Source: Streptomyces longwoodensis
GTDB lineage: Bacteria > Actinomycetota > Actinomycetes > Streptomycetales > Streptomycetaceae
Reading direction: 5' to 3'
Assembly (NCBI RefSeq): GCF_001514125.1
Contig: NZ_KQ948550.1
Span: 248,001 to 312,000, forward strand
DNA length: 64,000 bases
Part shown: one piece after another, positions 47,269 to 56,611 of the stretch
Layout: each line of letters begins with the position of its first letter
Numbering within the stretch: position 1 is the first letter of the stretch
The notes under the pieces: model-generated
What the model was told of the DNA's origin: nothing
The model's database searches: none
The model's input: the letters and a program-made list of their open reading frames with translations, nothing else
Translations under genes and position numbers: made by a program

Positions 47269-48183
47269 CTAACCGGTGCGGGACGGCTCGAGGAGCGCCG
47301 CCAGGGCGTCGGCACCGTCCCGTGCGGTGCCCTCGCGCAGGTCGTCGCGGATCCGCCCGGCCGCCGCCCGCCCGTGGGTCAGGCACCAGTCCCACCACCG
47401 CCGCAGCTCCGCCGCGTCCAGCGCGTCGGCGGGCACCAGCGCGGGCCAGCCGCAGGCGCGGGCCTGCGCCGTGACCTTCGCGCCGCCCGCCACCGGGTCC
47501 ACGGCCAGCGCGGGCACTCCCGAGCGCAGGGCGAGCACCAGCCCGTGCAGCCGGTCGGTGACCACCAGGTCCAGCCGGGCGAGCACCGCCTCCACCTGGG
47601 CGGCGGTGGAGCCGAGCCGCCAGTCGTGGGCGTCGAGGCGGGTCTCCAGCTCCAGCCGGGCGCAGTCGCGTCCGGCCAGCCACCGCGTGACCTGCTCGGC
47701 CACGTGCCCGTGGCGCCGTCGGTCGCCGTACTCGTGCTGGCCGTGGGTGAGGACGACGCCGACCACCGGCCCGGCGGACGGGGGCCGCGGGGCCCGGGCG
47801 GCGAGGTCCAGGGAGGGCTCGGTGCCGGGCGCGTCCCGCGGCAGCACCCGGTGGAAGCCGCGCACCGCGGGCCCGTCCGGATCGAGGACCGACGTCCCGA
47901 CCGCGATCCGCACGCACTCCGCGAACCGCCGGTGCAGTCCCTCGACCTGGGGCCCGTGCGCGGGGCCGCAGACGAACACCACGTGCGAGTAGTCCCGGGG
48001 CCGGGCGTCCTCCAGGTGCAGCGCGTCCGGCCGGAACCCGGGACTCCAGGCGACGTCGTGGGCGACGCCGGCCCGGTCCAGCACCTCCCGGACCCGGTCC
48101 AGGGCCAGCACGTCCCCGGCGGTCGCCTCCCCGTCCAGGAAACTGAACCACCCGGTCAGCAGGACCCGCCGTACCGACTCCAT
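47269..48183 (-). CDS. polysaccharide pyruvyl transferase family protein
   Basis: The 304-aa protein has the GT-B-like fold of pyruvyltransferases: VLLTGWFSFLDGEATAGDVLAL at the start, VVFVCGPAHGPQVEGLHRRFAECVRIAVGTSV, LTHGQHEYGDRR, and late VEAVLARLDLVVTDRLHGLVLALRSGVPALAVDP (about residues 205-238), the most conserved segment. These enzymes add ketal-linked pyruvate from PEP to cell-wall or capsular sugars. It faces the heptose-glycan operon tail to tail, only about 0.4 kb away, so pyruvylation of that glycan is a reasonable inference, not proven. Confidence 0.8.
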   Translation of the reverse strand: MESVRRVLLTGWFSFLDGEATAGDVLALDRVREVLDRAGVAHDVAWSPGFRPDALHLEDARPRDYSHVVFVCGPAHGPQVEGLHRRFAECVRIAVGTSVLDPDGPAVRGFHRVLPRDAPGTEPSLDLAARAPRPPSAGPVVGVVLTHGQHEYGDRRRHGHVAEQVTRWLAGRDCARLELETRLDAHDWRLGSTAAQVEAVLARLDLVVTDRLHGLVLALRSGVPALAVDPVAGGAKVTAQARACGWPALVPADALDAAELRRWWDWCLTHGRAAAGRIRDDLREGTARDGADALAALLEPSRTG

Positions 48184-48236
48184 CGCGGGGCCGGGTGCCC
48201 AGCCGGGCGGAGGGCATGCCGGGGCAGCGGGGGCGC

Positions 48237-48875
48237 TCAGTCGGGGGGCGTGCGGCGGCGGCGCCGCTCGCGGCGGACCTCCACCGCGAGGGGCAGTAGG
48301 GAGAGCAGCACCACGAGCGCCACCAGCGGCAGCAGCCAGTCGTCGACCTGCGGCACCGACGCGCCGAGGAGGTACCCGGCGAGCACCAGGCTCTGCGACC
48401 ACAGCAGCCCGCCCACGACCTGCCAGAGCGTGAAGGGCCGCACCGGCACGCCCAGGGCGCCGGCCGCCGGGTGCAGCACCGTGCGCAGCAGCGGGACGAA
48501 CCGGCCTATCACCAGGGCCTTGCCGTAGCCGTAGCGGGCCAGCAGCCGTTCCGCGCGGCCCGCGGCCTCCTCCAGGCGCCCTCCCGGGGAGCGGGCCAGC
48601 AGCGCCCGCCCGCCGTGCCGCCCGATCAGGAACCCCACCTGGCCCCCGGCGACCGCCCCGACGGCCGCGCACAGCAGCACCTGCCACAGCTCCAGCGGCG
48701 CCCGGCCGTCCGTGCCGCTCGCGCACAGCACCCCGGCCGGGAACAGCAGGGTGTCACCGGGCAGGAAGAAGCCGACCACGAGCAGTCCCGACTCGGCGAA
48801 GACGACCGCCAGCACCCCGAGCGCGCCGAAGGCGGCCAGTACCGAGGAGCTGTCCGTCGGGTTGACGGCGATCAC
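48237..48875 (-). CDS. DedA/SNARE-associated family membrane protein
   Basis: The 212-aa protein has four to five hydrophobic segments and the DedA landmarks FAESGLLVVGFFLPGDTLLFPAG (about residues 27-49), GQVGFLIGRHGG, the amphipathic RFVPLLRTVLHPAAGALGVPVRPF (about 124-147) and WSQSLVLAGYLLG. DedA proteins act in lipid carrier (undecaprenyl phosphate) recycling and membrane homeostasis, which fits a neighbouring glycan-export locus. It starts at GTG 48875. It shares direction with the pyruvyltransferase and is 53 nt upstream of it. Confidence 0.85.
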   Translation of the reverse strand: MIAVNPTDSSSVLAAFGALGVLAVVFAESGLLVVGFFLPGDTLLFPAGVLCASGTDGRAPLELWQVLLCAAVGAVAGGQVGFLIGRHGGRALLARSPGGRLEEAAGRAERLLARYGYGKALVIGRFVPLLRTVLHPAAGALGVPVRPFTLWQVVGGLLWSQSLVLAGYLLGASVPQVDDWLLPLVALVVLLSLLPLAVEVRRERRRRRTPPD

Positions 48876-49068
48876 CGCGCTCGCCTCCCGGCTGCCTCGT
48901 CGACTCGTCCCGCGCCGTGGTCCGTCCCGCGTCCGGCCCGGTCGCGCTCTGCGTCCAGCATCGCGTGCGGACGGCGGCCGCGCCCGTCCCGGCGCGCGGA
49001 CCGGGTCCGGGCGGACGGGACGTGGACGGTCGGGGCGGGGACGGACGGGACGCCGGGACGCCCGCGGG

Positions 49069-49866
49069 TCAGCCGGTCTTGCGGGCCACGCCCGCGTAGA
49101 AGCCGATCAGCTCGGAGCCGGGGGGCGGCGGGGTGTCCGGGCGCCAGTAGGGGACCTGGGCCAGCCCGGGCTCGACCAGCTCGAAGCCGTCGAAGAGCCG
49201 CTCGACCTGGGCCCGGGTGCGCAGGTTGAGGCTGGCGGTGGCCCGCTGGTAGACGGCCTGGGCCTCGCTGCGGTCGGCGAAGTCGCCGGTGGCGTGCGAC
49301 AGCACCAGGTAGCTGCCCGCCGGGAGCGCGTCGCGCAGGGTGGCGACGACCCGCTCCGGCTCGTCGGCGTCGGTGAGGAAGTGCAGGATCGCGACGAGCA
49401 GCAGCGCCACGGGCCGGTCGAAGTCGATGATCCGGCGGATGTCCGGGTGCTCCACGACGCCCCGCGGGTCGCGCAGGTCGGCCAGCACCACCGAGTTGGT
49501 GCCGGAGGCGCTGAGCAGCGCGCCGGCGTGCGCCGCGACGATCGGGTCGTTGTCGACGTAGGCCACGCGCACGTCCGGTGCCGCCGCCCGGGCGATCTCG
49601 TGGACGTTGGGCGAGGTGGGCAGCCCGGTGCCGATGTCGAGGAGCTGCCGCACGCCGCTGTCCACGACGTACCGCACGGCGCGCTGGAGGAAGGCGCGGT
49701 TGGCCCGCAGCCCCGGCCGCACCTCGGGCGCGGCGGCCTCCAGCCGCTCGGCGGCTTCCTGGTCCACCTCGTAGTTGTCCTTGCCGCCCAGCAGGTAGTC
49801 GTAGATCCGGGCCGGATGCGGCCTGCTGGTGTCGATGTCCTCGGCGCGGAAGCCGTCCTGTGTCAC
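49069..49866 (-). CDS. SAM-dependent methyltransferase, DUF574 type
   Basis: The 265-aa protein has IDTSRPHPARIYDYLLGGKDNYEVDQEAAERL (about residues 12-43), the N-terminal signature of the DUF574/actinobacterial SAM methyltransferase family. The SAM-binding motif is RQLLDIGTGLPTSPNVHEIA (about 73-92), followed by VAYVDNDPIVAAHA and LLLVAILHFLTDADEP. Substrates in this very large Streptomyces family are unknown. It starts at GTG 49866. It is divergent from the NAD(P)-dependent oxidoreductase gene. Confidence 0.82.
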   Translation of the reverse strand: MTQDGFRAEDIDTSRPHPARIYDYLLGGKDNYEVDQEAAERLEAAAPEVRPGLRANRAFLQRAVRYVVDSGVRQLLDIGTGLPTSPNVHEIARAAAPDVRVAYVDNDPIVAAHAGALLSASGTNSVVLADLRDPRGVVEHPDIRRIIDFDRPVALLLVAILHFLTDADEPERVVATLRDALPAGSYLVLSHATGDFADRSEAQAVYQRATASLNLRTRAQVERLFDGFELVEPGLAQVPYWRPDTPPPPGSELIGFYAGVARKTG

Positions 49867-50057
49867 CCTGCGCTCCTCTCGAGGGCCGCCCCGTCCCGCT
49901 CCCGGACGGCCGAGCACAGCTTCCCACACCAACTGGCCTGCTCCGGACGCGGGTTGTGCCCGCGGGCGGAGTACCCCGGCGTGGCCGGACGGCCCCTCGG
50001 GTCCCGTGTCCGGCAGGATCGGAGTCCGACAGCCAACCGGACAGGAAAGTGGACAAC

Positions 50058-50945
50058 ATGACCGACCAGCTCACCGTCAGCGTCCTGGGCACCGGCATCA
50101 TGGGCGCCGCGATGGCCCGCAACCTCGCCCGCGCCGGGCACACCGTGCGCGCCTGGAACCGCAGCCGCGCCAAGGCCGAGCCGCTGGCCGCCGACGGCGT
50201 CACGGTGGCCGGCACCCCGGCCGAGGCCGTCATGGACGCGGACGTCGTGCTGACCATGCTCTACGACGGTCCGGCCGTCCTGGACGTGATGCGCCGGGCC
50301 GCGCCCGGGCTGCGCGAGGGCGCCGCCTGGGTGCAGTCGACGACCGTGGGCGTCGAGGCGGTGGAGGAGCTGGCCGGCTTCGCCCGCGAGCACGCGCTGG
50401 TGTTCTTCGACGCGCCGGTGCTGGGCACCCGCCAGCCCGCCGAGGCGGGCGAACTGCTGGTCCTGGCCGCCGGCCCCGAGGCGGGGCGCGCGGCGGTGGC
50501 GCCGGTGCTGAACGCGGTGGGGGCGCGCACGGTGTGGACCGGTGAGGACGGCGCCGGGGCCGGCGCGACCCGCCTCAAGCTGGTCGCCAACAGCTGGGTC
50601 ATCGCGGCCACCGCCGCGCTGGGCGAGGTGCTGGCCCTGGCGCGCGGGCTCGGCGTGGAGCCGCAGCACTTCTTCGACGCGATCGCGGGCGGCCCGCTGG
50701 ACATGGGCTACCTGCGGGCCAAGTCCTCGCTGATCCTGCACGACCAGCTGACCCCGCCGCAGTTCGCGGTGGACACGGCCGCCAAGGACGCGCGGCTGAT
50801 CGTGCGGGCGGGGGAGCGCAGCGGCGTGCGCCTGGACGTGGCCGAGGCGGCCGCGCGGCGCCTGGAGCGCGCGGCCGCGCAGGGCCACGCCGACGAGGAC
50901 ATGGCCGCCGCGTACTTCGCCAGCTTCCCCGAGGACCCCGCGTGA
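50058..50945 (+). CDS. NAD(P)-dependent beta-hydroxyacid dehydrogenase-type oxidoreductase
   Basis: The 295-aa protein has the 6-phosphogluconate/3-hydroxyisobutyrate dehydrogenase fold. The NAD(P) motif is VLGTGIMGAAMARNLARAGHTVRAWNRSRAKAEPL (residues 8-42), with Asn-Arg favouring NADP. The substrate-binding strand is DAPVLGTRQPAEAGELLVLAAG (about 118-139), and the catalytic Lys lies in LKLVANSWVI (about 175). The PVLGTRQ variant differs from the DAPVSGG of true HIBADH, so glyoxylate/succinic semialdehyde reductase or another specificity is possible. GGAAAG precedes the ATG. It ends before a small 6-bp hairpin (50948-50962). Confidence 0.82.
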   Translation: MTDQLTVSVLGTGIMGAAMARNLARAGHTVRAWNRSRAKAEPLAADGVTVAGTPAEAVMDADVVLTMLYDGPAVLDVMRRAAPGLREGAAWVQSTTVGVEAVEELAGFAREHALVFFDAPVLGTRQPAEAGELLVLAAGPEAGRAAVAPVLNAVGARTVWTGEDGAGAGATRLKLVANSWVIAATAALGEVLALARGLGVEPQHFFDAIAGGPLDMGYLRAKSSLILHDQLTPPQFAVDTAAKDARLIVRAGERSGVRLDVAEAAARRLERAAAQGHADEDMAAAYFASFPEDPA

Positions 50946-50979
50946 CGCCGGGCGCCGCCCGGGAGGGGTGACACGGCCG

Positions 50980-51822
50980 TCAGCCCCTCGTCCCCGCCCC
51001 GATGACCGACAGCAGGCGCAGCCGCTCGTAGCTCTCACTGCCCGGGACCGCCGTGTACACGAGCAGCATGTGCGACTGGTCCGGGTCGAGCAGCCGCTGG
51101 CAGTTCAGTTCCAGCACGCCGACCTCGGGGTGGACGTACCGCTTGACCTCGTGCGGGTGGATGCCGATCTCGTGCTTGTCCCAGAGGCCGCGGAACTCCG
51201 CACTGCGCGCGCGCAGCAGCTCGACGCAGTGCGCGGCCCGGGAGCCGGGGCCCCGGAGCGTGGCCAGTTCCCGCAGGCCGGACACGAACACGCGGGAGAG
51301 GAACGCGTGGTCCTCGGCCACGTACAGCGACCGGGTGGCCGGGTCGGTGAACCAGCGGTAGCCGATGCTGCGGGCGAGGCCCTCGTGGCGGGTCGTGTCG
51401 CCGGTCAGCGCGACCCCGAGCGGGGTCTGGCGCAGCGTCTCGCCGAGTTCGGTGACGATCTCGGCGGGGGTGTCGTCCAGCCGGTCGAAGATGCGGAGCA
51501 GACCGGGGCTGATGTGCTCCCCGGTCGTGCCCCGGACGGGCGGGGCCTGCCCGGCGAGCCGGAAGAGGTGGTCGCGCTCGTCCAGGGAGAGGTGGAGGCC
51601 CTGGGCGATGGCGGCGATCATCTGCTCGGACGGCTGCGGGCCGCGTGCGCGTTCCAGCCGGGCGTAGTAGTCGGTCGACATGTGGCAGAGCGCGGCGACC
51701 TCCTCACGGCGCAGCCCGGTGGTCCTGCGGCGCTGTCCGCGCGGCAGGCCCACGTCCTCCGGTTGCAGCCGTTCCCGGCGACGCCGCAGGAAAGCGGCCA
51801 GTCCGGCGCGGTCGATCTCCAT
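50980..51822 (-). CDS. XRE-family regulator with MmyB ligand-binding domain
   Basis: The 280-aa regulator has a Cro/XRE helix-turn-helix (about residues 25-80: GLRREEVAALCHMSTDYYARLERARGPQPSEQMIAAI). The C-terminal MmyB-like PAS domain has RSIGYRWFTDPATRSLY, LRELATLRGPG and PEVGVLELNCQRLLDPDQSHMLLVYTA. MmyB-like regulators often sit divergently next to short-chain dehydrogenase genes and may bind fatty-acid-like ligands. Here the SDR gene at 52187 is the divergent neighbour. A MITE-like element starts 18 bp upstream of the start codon, behind the ribosome binding site GGAGGGAG, so the original promoter may be separated from the gene. Confidence 0.87.
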   Translation of the reverse strand: MEIDRAGLAAFLRRRRERLQPEDVGLPRGQRRRTTGLRREEVAALCHMSTDYYARLERARGPQPSEQMIAAIAQGLHLSLDERDHLFRLAGQAPPVRGTTGEHISPGLLRIFDRLDDTPAEIVTELGETLRQTPLGVALTGDTTRHEGLARSIGYRWFTDPATRSLYVAEDHAFLSRVFVSGLRELATLRGPGSRAAHCVELLRARSAEFRGLWDKHEIGIHPHEVKRYVHPEVGVLELNCQRLLDPDQSHMLLVYTAVPGSESYERLRLLSVIGAGTRG

Positions 51823-51840
51823 GCGTCTCCCTCCACGGCA

Positions 51841-52010
51841 CTAGGGGGTGTCTCGTCGATCAGGCCGGATCAGGGAGCGGCGTCCGGTGCCGCACCTCGC
51901 CGCGTTGTCGTCGGTCCCCGATGCTCCGCATCGACTCCCTCCTCCGCCTTGCGATGCACGGCACCGGACGCCGCTCCCTGATCCGGCCTGATCGACGAGA
52001 CACCCCCTAG
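51841..52010. mobile_element. 170-bp MITE-like element with perfect 52-bp terminal inverted repeats
   Basis: Bases 51841-51892 and 51959-52010 are exact inverted copies over 52 bp, starting CTAGGGGGTGTCTCGTCGAT. The 66-bp middle can fold further (GATGC-TCC-GCATC at 51920-51932; GCATCG 51928-51933 with CGATGC 51952-51957). CTAG stands at both ends and may be the duplicated target, as for IS elements that insert at CTAG/TA. There is no transposase, so movement would need an IS with matching ends elsewhere. It lies in the 364-bp gap between the XRE gene and the SDR gene; the other parts of that gap (51823-51840, 52011-52186) hold only promoter and ribosome binding sequences. Confidence 0.85.
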
Positions 52011-52186
52011 TCCCTTTCTACCGCCCGCCGTCACCCGCAGCCACGGCCTGCCGATCCCCCCTTGGCGCGGTGAGCGGGCCGGGCCGCCGCAGCACGGCCC
52101 GCGGATCAGTGGATCGGCAGGCCCTGGATGGCCCCGAGCCGCGTCGTCACTGTGGGGGCAAACGGACCGAACGGAAGTGACCCCTC

Positions 52187-53128
52187 ATGCCACGCCACAC
52201 CACCGACATCCCCCTGCCCGACCTGTCCGGCAGGCGCGCCGTCGTCACCGGCGCCAGCGACGGCATCGGACTCGGCATCGCCGCCCGGCTCGCCGCCGCG
52301 GGCGCCGAGGTCGTCCTGCCGGTGCGCAACCCGGCCAAGGGGGAGAGCGCCGTCGCCGTCGTCCGCGGCCGGGTCCCCGGCGCGCGGGTCTCGCTGCGCA
52401 CCCTCGACCTGTCGTCGCTGGAGTCGGTCGCCACTCTCGGCGACACCCTGCTCGCCGAGGGCCGGCCCGTGCACCTCCTGGTCAACAACGCCGGGGTCAT
52501 GACACCGCCCGAGCGGCGGACGACCGCCGACGGCTTCGAGCTGCAGTTCGGCACCAACCACCTCGGGCACGTCGCCCTCGTCGGCCGTCTGCTGCCGCTG
52601 CTGCGGGCCGGACACGCACGGGTGACCTCCCAGATCAGCGTGGCCGCGAGCCGGAACGCCATCCACTGGGCGGACCTGAACTGGGAGAAGTCCTACGACG
52701 GCATGAAGGCCTACAGCCAGTCGAAGATCGCCCTCGGACTCTTCGGCCTCGAACTCGAGCGCCGCAGCCGGGACCAGGGCTGGGGCATCACGAGCAACCT
52801 CGCCCACCCCGGGGTCGCGCCCACGAGCCTGCTCGCCGCGCGCCCCGAGATCGGCCGGCCCCAGGACACCCTGGGCGTCCGGGCCATCCGCTTCCTGTCC
52901 GCCCGGGGAATCCTCGTCGGCACGGTGGAGAGCGCGGCGCTGCCCGCCCTGTACGCCGCCGCCTCCACCGACGCCCGGGGCGGCACGCTGTACGGACCGA
53001 GCGGCCCCGGCCGGCTCGGGGGACCGCCCGCCGAACAGAAGACGTACTCCCGCCTGACCAACACCGAGGAGGCCCGGCGGGTGTGGGAGGTCTCCGAGGA
53101 GCTGTCCGGCGTGCGGTTCACCGGCTGA
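52187..53128 (+). CDS. short-chain dehydrogenase/reductase
   Basis: The 313-aa protein has [20 protein letters not shown] (cofactor motif TGxxxGIG, about residues 15-34), LLVNNAGVM (about 97-105), a Ser region at [11 protein letters not shown] and catalytic Tyr-x3-Lys in [11 protein letters not shown] (about 177-187). Length and C-terminal extension resemble retinol-dehydrogenase-like SDRs of Streptomyces. The substrate is unknown. It is probably controlled by the divergent XRE/MmyB regulator. The ribosome binding site is weak (ACGGAAGTGA). Confidence 0.85.
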   Translation: MPRHTTDIPLPDLSGRRAVVTGASDGIGLGIAARLAAAGAEVVLPVRNPAKGESAVAVVRGRVPGARVSLRTLDLSSLESVATLGDTLLAEGRPVHLLVNNAGVMTPPERRTTADGFELQFGTNHLGHVALVGRLLPLLRAGHARVTSQISVAASRNAIHWADLNWEKSYDGMKAYSQSKIALGLFGLELERRSRDQGWGITSNLAHPGVAPTSLLAARPEIGRPQDTLGVRAIRFLSARGILVGTVESAALPALYAAASTDARGGTLYGPSGPGRLGGPPAEQKTYSRLTNTEEARRVWEVSEELSGVRFTG

Positions 53129-53162
53129 GACCACCGGCTGGGAGCGGGCACCCCGCGGGGGC

Positions 53163-54809
53163 TCACCCGCCGTAGGTCTCCCGCAGTTCGACCTTGCGCA
53201 CCTTTCCCGACACCGTCATCGGGAACGCGTCCAGCACCTGCACCCTGCTGGGGACCTTGTAGTGGGCGAGCCGCCCCGCACAGAAGGCGCGCACCTCCTC
53301 CAGGGTCGGCGGGTCGGCCGGGTCGCGCGGGATGACGCAGGCCAGCACCTCCTCGCCGTAGGTGGCGTGCGGCACGCCCACCACCTGCACGTCCCTGACC
53401 TTGGGGTGGCCGTAGAGGAACTCCTCGATCTCGCGCGGGTAGATGTTCTCGCCACCCCGGATGATCATGTCCTTGATGCGGCCGACGATCTCCACGTACC
53501 CGTCCGGGCGCATCACCGCGAGGTCGCCGGTGTGCATCCAGCGGGCCGCGTCGACGGCCTCGGCGGTCTTCTCCGGTTCCTGCCAGTAGCCGAGCATCAC
53601 GCTGTAGCCGCGGGTGCACAGCTCGCCCGCCGTGCCGCGCGGCCGGGTGACGCCGGTGACCGGGTCGACGACCTTGACCTCCAGGTGGGGCAGCACCCGC
53701 CCGACGGTGGCCGTGCGGTGCTCCAGGCCGTCGTCGACGCGGGTCTGCAGCGACACCGGCGAGGTCTCGGTCATGCCGTAGCAGATGGACACCTCCTCCA
53801 TGTGCATCTCCGCCATCACCCGCTTCATCACCTCCACCGGGCAGGGCGAGCCCGCCATGATGCCGGTGCGCAGGGACGACAGGTCGTACGACGCGAAGTC
53901 CGGCAGGTTCAGCTCGGCGATGAACATCGTCGGCACCCCGTACAGGGAGGTGCAGCGCTCCCGCTGGACGGCCTCCAGGGTCGCCGCGGGGTCGAAGGAC
54001 GGCGCCGGGATCACCAGGCACGCGCCGTGCGAGGTGGCCGCCAGGTTGCCCATGACCATGCCGAAGCAGTGGTAGAAGGGCACCGGCACGCACACCCGGT
54101 CCTGCTCGGTGTAGGAGATCAGCTCCCCGACGAAGAAGCCGTTGTTGAGGATGTTGTGGTGGGAGAGCGTGGCGCCCTTGGGGAAGCCGGTGGTGCCCGA
54201 GGTGTACTGGATGTTGATCGGGTCGTCGCAGGACAGCTCGTCGTACGTCACGTCCGGGCGGGCCCGGCCCAGCAGCGCGTCCCAGCTCGGGTCGCCGATG
54301 TACACGACCTCCCGCAGCGCGGGGCACCTGCCGCGCACCTGGTCGACCATCGCCCGGTAGTCGCTGCTCTTGTGGCTCAGGGAGGAGAACAGCAGGCACA
54401 CGCCGGCCTGGTTGAGGACGTACTCGACCTCGTGGGTGCGGTAGGCCGGGTTGATGTTCACCATGATCGCGCCGATGCGGGCGGTGGCGTACTGGACGAG
54501 CACCCACTCGGGGCAGTTGACGGCCCAGATGCCCACCCGGTCGCCCTTGCCGACGCCGGTCACGCGCAGCGCCCGCGCCAGTTCCTCCACCTCGGCGCCG
54601 AACTCCGCGTACGTCCAGCGCCGCCCCGAGGGCACGTCGACCAGGACCTCGCGGTCCGGCCAGGCGGCGACGGCCCGGTCCAGGTTGGCCCCGATGGTGT
54701 CGCCCAGCAGGACGGTGTCGCCGGTGCCGTGGGCGTACGACAGCGGCGGCGGCAGGGGCGACTGGGGCGACTCGGGCGACTCGGGCGACTCGGGCGTAGG
54801 GGCGCTCAC
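53163..54809 (-). CDS. acyl-CoA synthetase (AMP-binding), FadD-like
   Basis: The 548-aa ligase has a P-loop-like [20 protein letters not shown] (about residues 190-210), the A5 core [16 protein letters not shown] and A7/A8 [42 protein letters not shown]. The A10 Lys is in [10 protein letters not shown] near the end. The N-terminus begins with a Pro/Ser/Glu repeat ([11 protein letters not shown]) encoded by a short tandem nucleotide repeat. It activates medium- or long-chain fatty acids via acyl-AMP. It starts at GTG 54809, overlapping the upstream ligase by 4 nt. Confidence 0.87.
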   Translation of the reverse strand: MSAPTPESPESPESPQSPLPPPLSYAHGTGDTVLLGDTIGANLDRAVAAWPDREVLVDVPSGRRWTYAEFGAEVEELARALRVTGVGKGDRVGIWAVNCPEWVLVQYATARIGAIMVNINPAYRTHEVEYVLNQAGVCLLFSSLSHKSSDYRAMVDQVRGRCPALREVVYIGDPSWDALLGRARPDVTYDELSCDDPINIQYTSGTTGFPKGATLSHHNILNNGFFVGELISYTEQDRVCVPVPFYHCFGMVMGNLAATSHGACLVIPAPSFDPAATLEAVQRERCTSLYGVPTMFIAELNLPDFASYDLSSLRTGIMAGSPCPVEVMKRVMAEMHMEEVSICYGMTETSPVSLQTRVDDGLEHRTATVGRVLPHLEVKVVDPVTGVTRPRGTAGELCTRGYSVMLGYWQEPEKTAEAVDAARWMHTGDLAVMRPDGYVEIVGRIKDMIIRGGENIYPREIEEFLYGHPKVRDVQVVGVPHATYGEEVLACVIPRDPADPPTLEEVRAFCAGRLAHYKVPSRVQVLDAFPMTVSGKVRKVELRETYGG

Positions 54810-56479
54810 CGGAAGTCCTCCTCGCGGTACTCGTCGGCCGACCCGGCGGCCGTGGCCTCGCGCAGCTCGATCCGGCGGATCTTGCCGGACACCGTCTTGG
54901 GCAGCGGGGCGAACTCCAGCCGCCGGACGCGCTTGTAGGGCGCCAGCACCTGGCGGGAGTGCTCGAACAGCACCTTCGCGGTGTCCGGGCCCGGCTCCCA
55001 GCCCTCGGCGAGCACCACGTACGCCTTCGGCACGGCGAGGCGCACCTCGTCCGGCGCCGGCACCACCGCGGCCTCGGCGACGGCCTCGTGCTCCAGCAGC
55101 GCGCTCTCCAGCTCGAACGGGCTGATCTTGTAGTCGGAGGCCTTGAAGACGTCGTCGGCGCGGCCGACGTAGGTGATGTAGCCGTCCTCGTCCCGGGAGC
55201 CGATGTCGCCGGTGCGGTAGTAGCCGCCGGCCATCACCTCCGCCGTGCGGTCGGCGTCGCCGTGGTAGCCGGCCATCAGGCCGACCGGGCGCTCGGACAG
55301 GTCCAGCGCGATCTCGCCCTCGGCGGCGCCGGGCGCGCCGGAGACCGGGTCGAGCAGTTCCACCCGGTAGCCGGGGCTGGGGCGGCCCATGGAGCCCGTC
55401 TTCAGCGGCTGGCCGGGCGGGTTGGCGACCTGCACGGCCGTCTCGGTCTGCCCGAAGCCGTCCCGGACGGTCACGCCCCAGGCCTGCCGCACCTGCTCGA
55501 TCACCTCGGGGTTCAGCGGCTCGCCGGCCGCCACCGCCTCGCGCGGCGTGGTCCGCAGCTGGGTCAGGTCGGCCTGGATGAGCATCCGCCACACGGTCGG
55601 CGGCGCGCAGAACGTCGTCACGCCCGCCCGGTCCATCTCGGCCATCAGCCGGGCCGCGTCGAAGCGCGTGTAGTTGTGGATGAAGACGGTCGCCTCGGCG
55701 TTCCACGGCGCGAACAGGTTGGACCAGGCGTGCTTGGCCCAGCCGGGCGAGGAGATGTTCAGGTGCACGTCGCCGGGGCGCAGCCCGATCCAGTACATCG
55801 TGGCCAGGTGGCCGATCGGGTACGAGGTGTGGGTGTGCTCGACCAGCTTGGGGCGGGCGGTGGTGCCCGAGGTGAAGTACAGCATCAGCGGGTCGTCGGC
55901 CAGGGTCGGCCCGTCGGGCAGGAACTCGGCGGGCGCCGCGTAGACGTCCTCGTACGGCTCCCAGCCCTCCCGGGGCAGGCCGCCGACGCTGATGCGGGTG
56001 TACGTGCCCGGCACGTCGTCGAACTTGCCGGTGTCCTCGGCCCGCACGATCACGTGCGCGACCCGGCCGCGCTCGACGCGGTCGCCGAGGTCGGCCGGGC
56101 CCAGCAGCGGGGTCGCCGGAATGACGACGGCCCGCAGCTTCATCGCCGCGAGCGCGGTCTCCCACAGCTCGACCTGGTTGCCCAGCATCACCAGGACGCG
56201 GTCCTCGGCGCCCACGCCCCGGTCCCGCAGCCAGTTCGCGGCGCGGTCCGAGCGCTCGGCCATCTCCGCGAAGGAGACCCGGACCTCGGAGCCGTCCTCC
56301 TCCACGATGTGCAGGGCGGTGCGGTCGTTGCCGTCCGCGATGACGTCGAACCAGTCGAGGGCCCAGTTGAACCGCTCCGGCCGGGGCCAGCGGAACCCCT
56401 CGTACGCCGTGGCCCAGTCCGCGCGGTGTTCCAGCAGGAAGTCCCGTGCCCCGCGGAAACTCTCCGTCGCCGTCGTCAT
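54806..56479 (-). CDS. acyl-CoA synthetase (AMP-binding), medium-chain type
   Basis: The 557-aa ligase has [36 protein letters not shown] (about residues 186-221), [14 protein letters not shown] (about 320-333), [48 protein letters not shown] (about 424-471) and the A10 Lys in [15 protein letters not shown]. This variant (FNWALDWFD near the start, [13 protein letters not shown]) matches medium-chain or aromatic acyl-CoA synthetases. The overlap with the second ligase implies co-expression of two related activities. It is divergent from a GAF-LuxR regulator 132 bp upstream. Confidence 0.87.
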   Translation of the reverse strand: MTTATESFRGARDFLLEHRADWATAYEGFRWPRPERFNWALDWFDVIADGNDRTALHIVEEDGSEVRVSFAEMAERSDRAANWLRDRGVGAEDRVLVMLGNQVELWETALAAMKLRAVVIPATPLLGPADLGDRVERGRVAHVIVRAEDTGKFDDVPGTYTRISVGGLPREGWEPYEDVYAAPAEFLPDGPTLADDPLMLYFTSGTTARPKLVEHTHTSYPIGHLATMYWIGLRPGDVHLNISSPGWAKHAWSNLFAPWNAEATVFIHNYTRFDAARLMAEMDRAGVTTFCAPPTVWRMLIQADLTQLRTTPREAVAAGEPLNPEVIEQVRQAWGVTVRDGFGQTETAVQVANPPGQPLKTGSMGRPSPGYRVELLDPVSGAPGAAEGEIALDLSERPVGLMAGYHGDADRTAEVMAGGYYRTGDIGSRDEDGYITYVGRADDVFKASDYKISPFELESALLEHEAVAEAAVVPAPDEVRLAVPKAYVVLAEGWEPGPDTAKVLFEHSRQVLAPYKRVRRLEFAPLPKTVSGKIRRIELREATAAGSADEYREEDFR

Positions 56480-56611
56480 CCGTCCTCCTCGTTCAGGTGG
56501 CCGCCCGTCTCCGGGAGGCCCGCCGGTGCCCGGGCGGTCCCGGTGCCCGTCGGCGCACTCCCGCGGTACCGGACCATTGCCGGACGGCTCTCTGCCATCG
56601 TGTAATCCGTG

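Noticed and set aside
50948..50962. CCGGGC/GCCCGG hairpin after the oxidoreductase gene
   Set aside because: A 6-bp stem is too common in DNA of this GC content to call a terminator with confidence.
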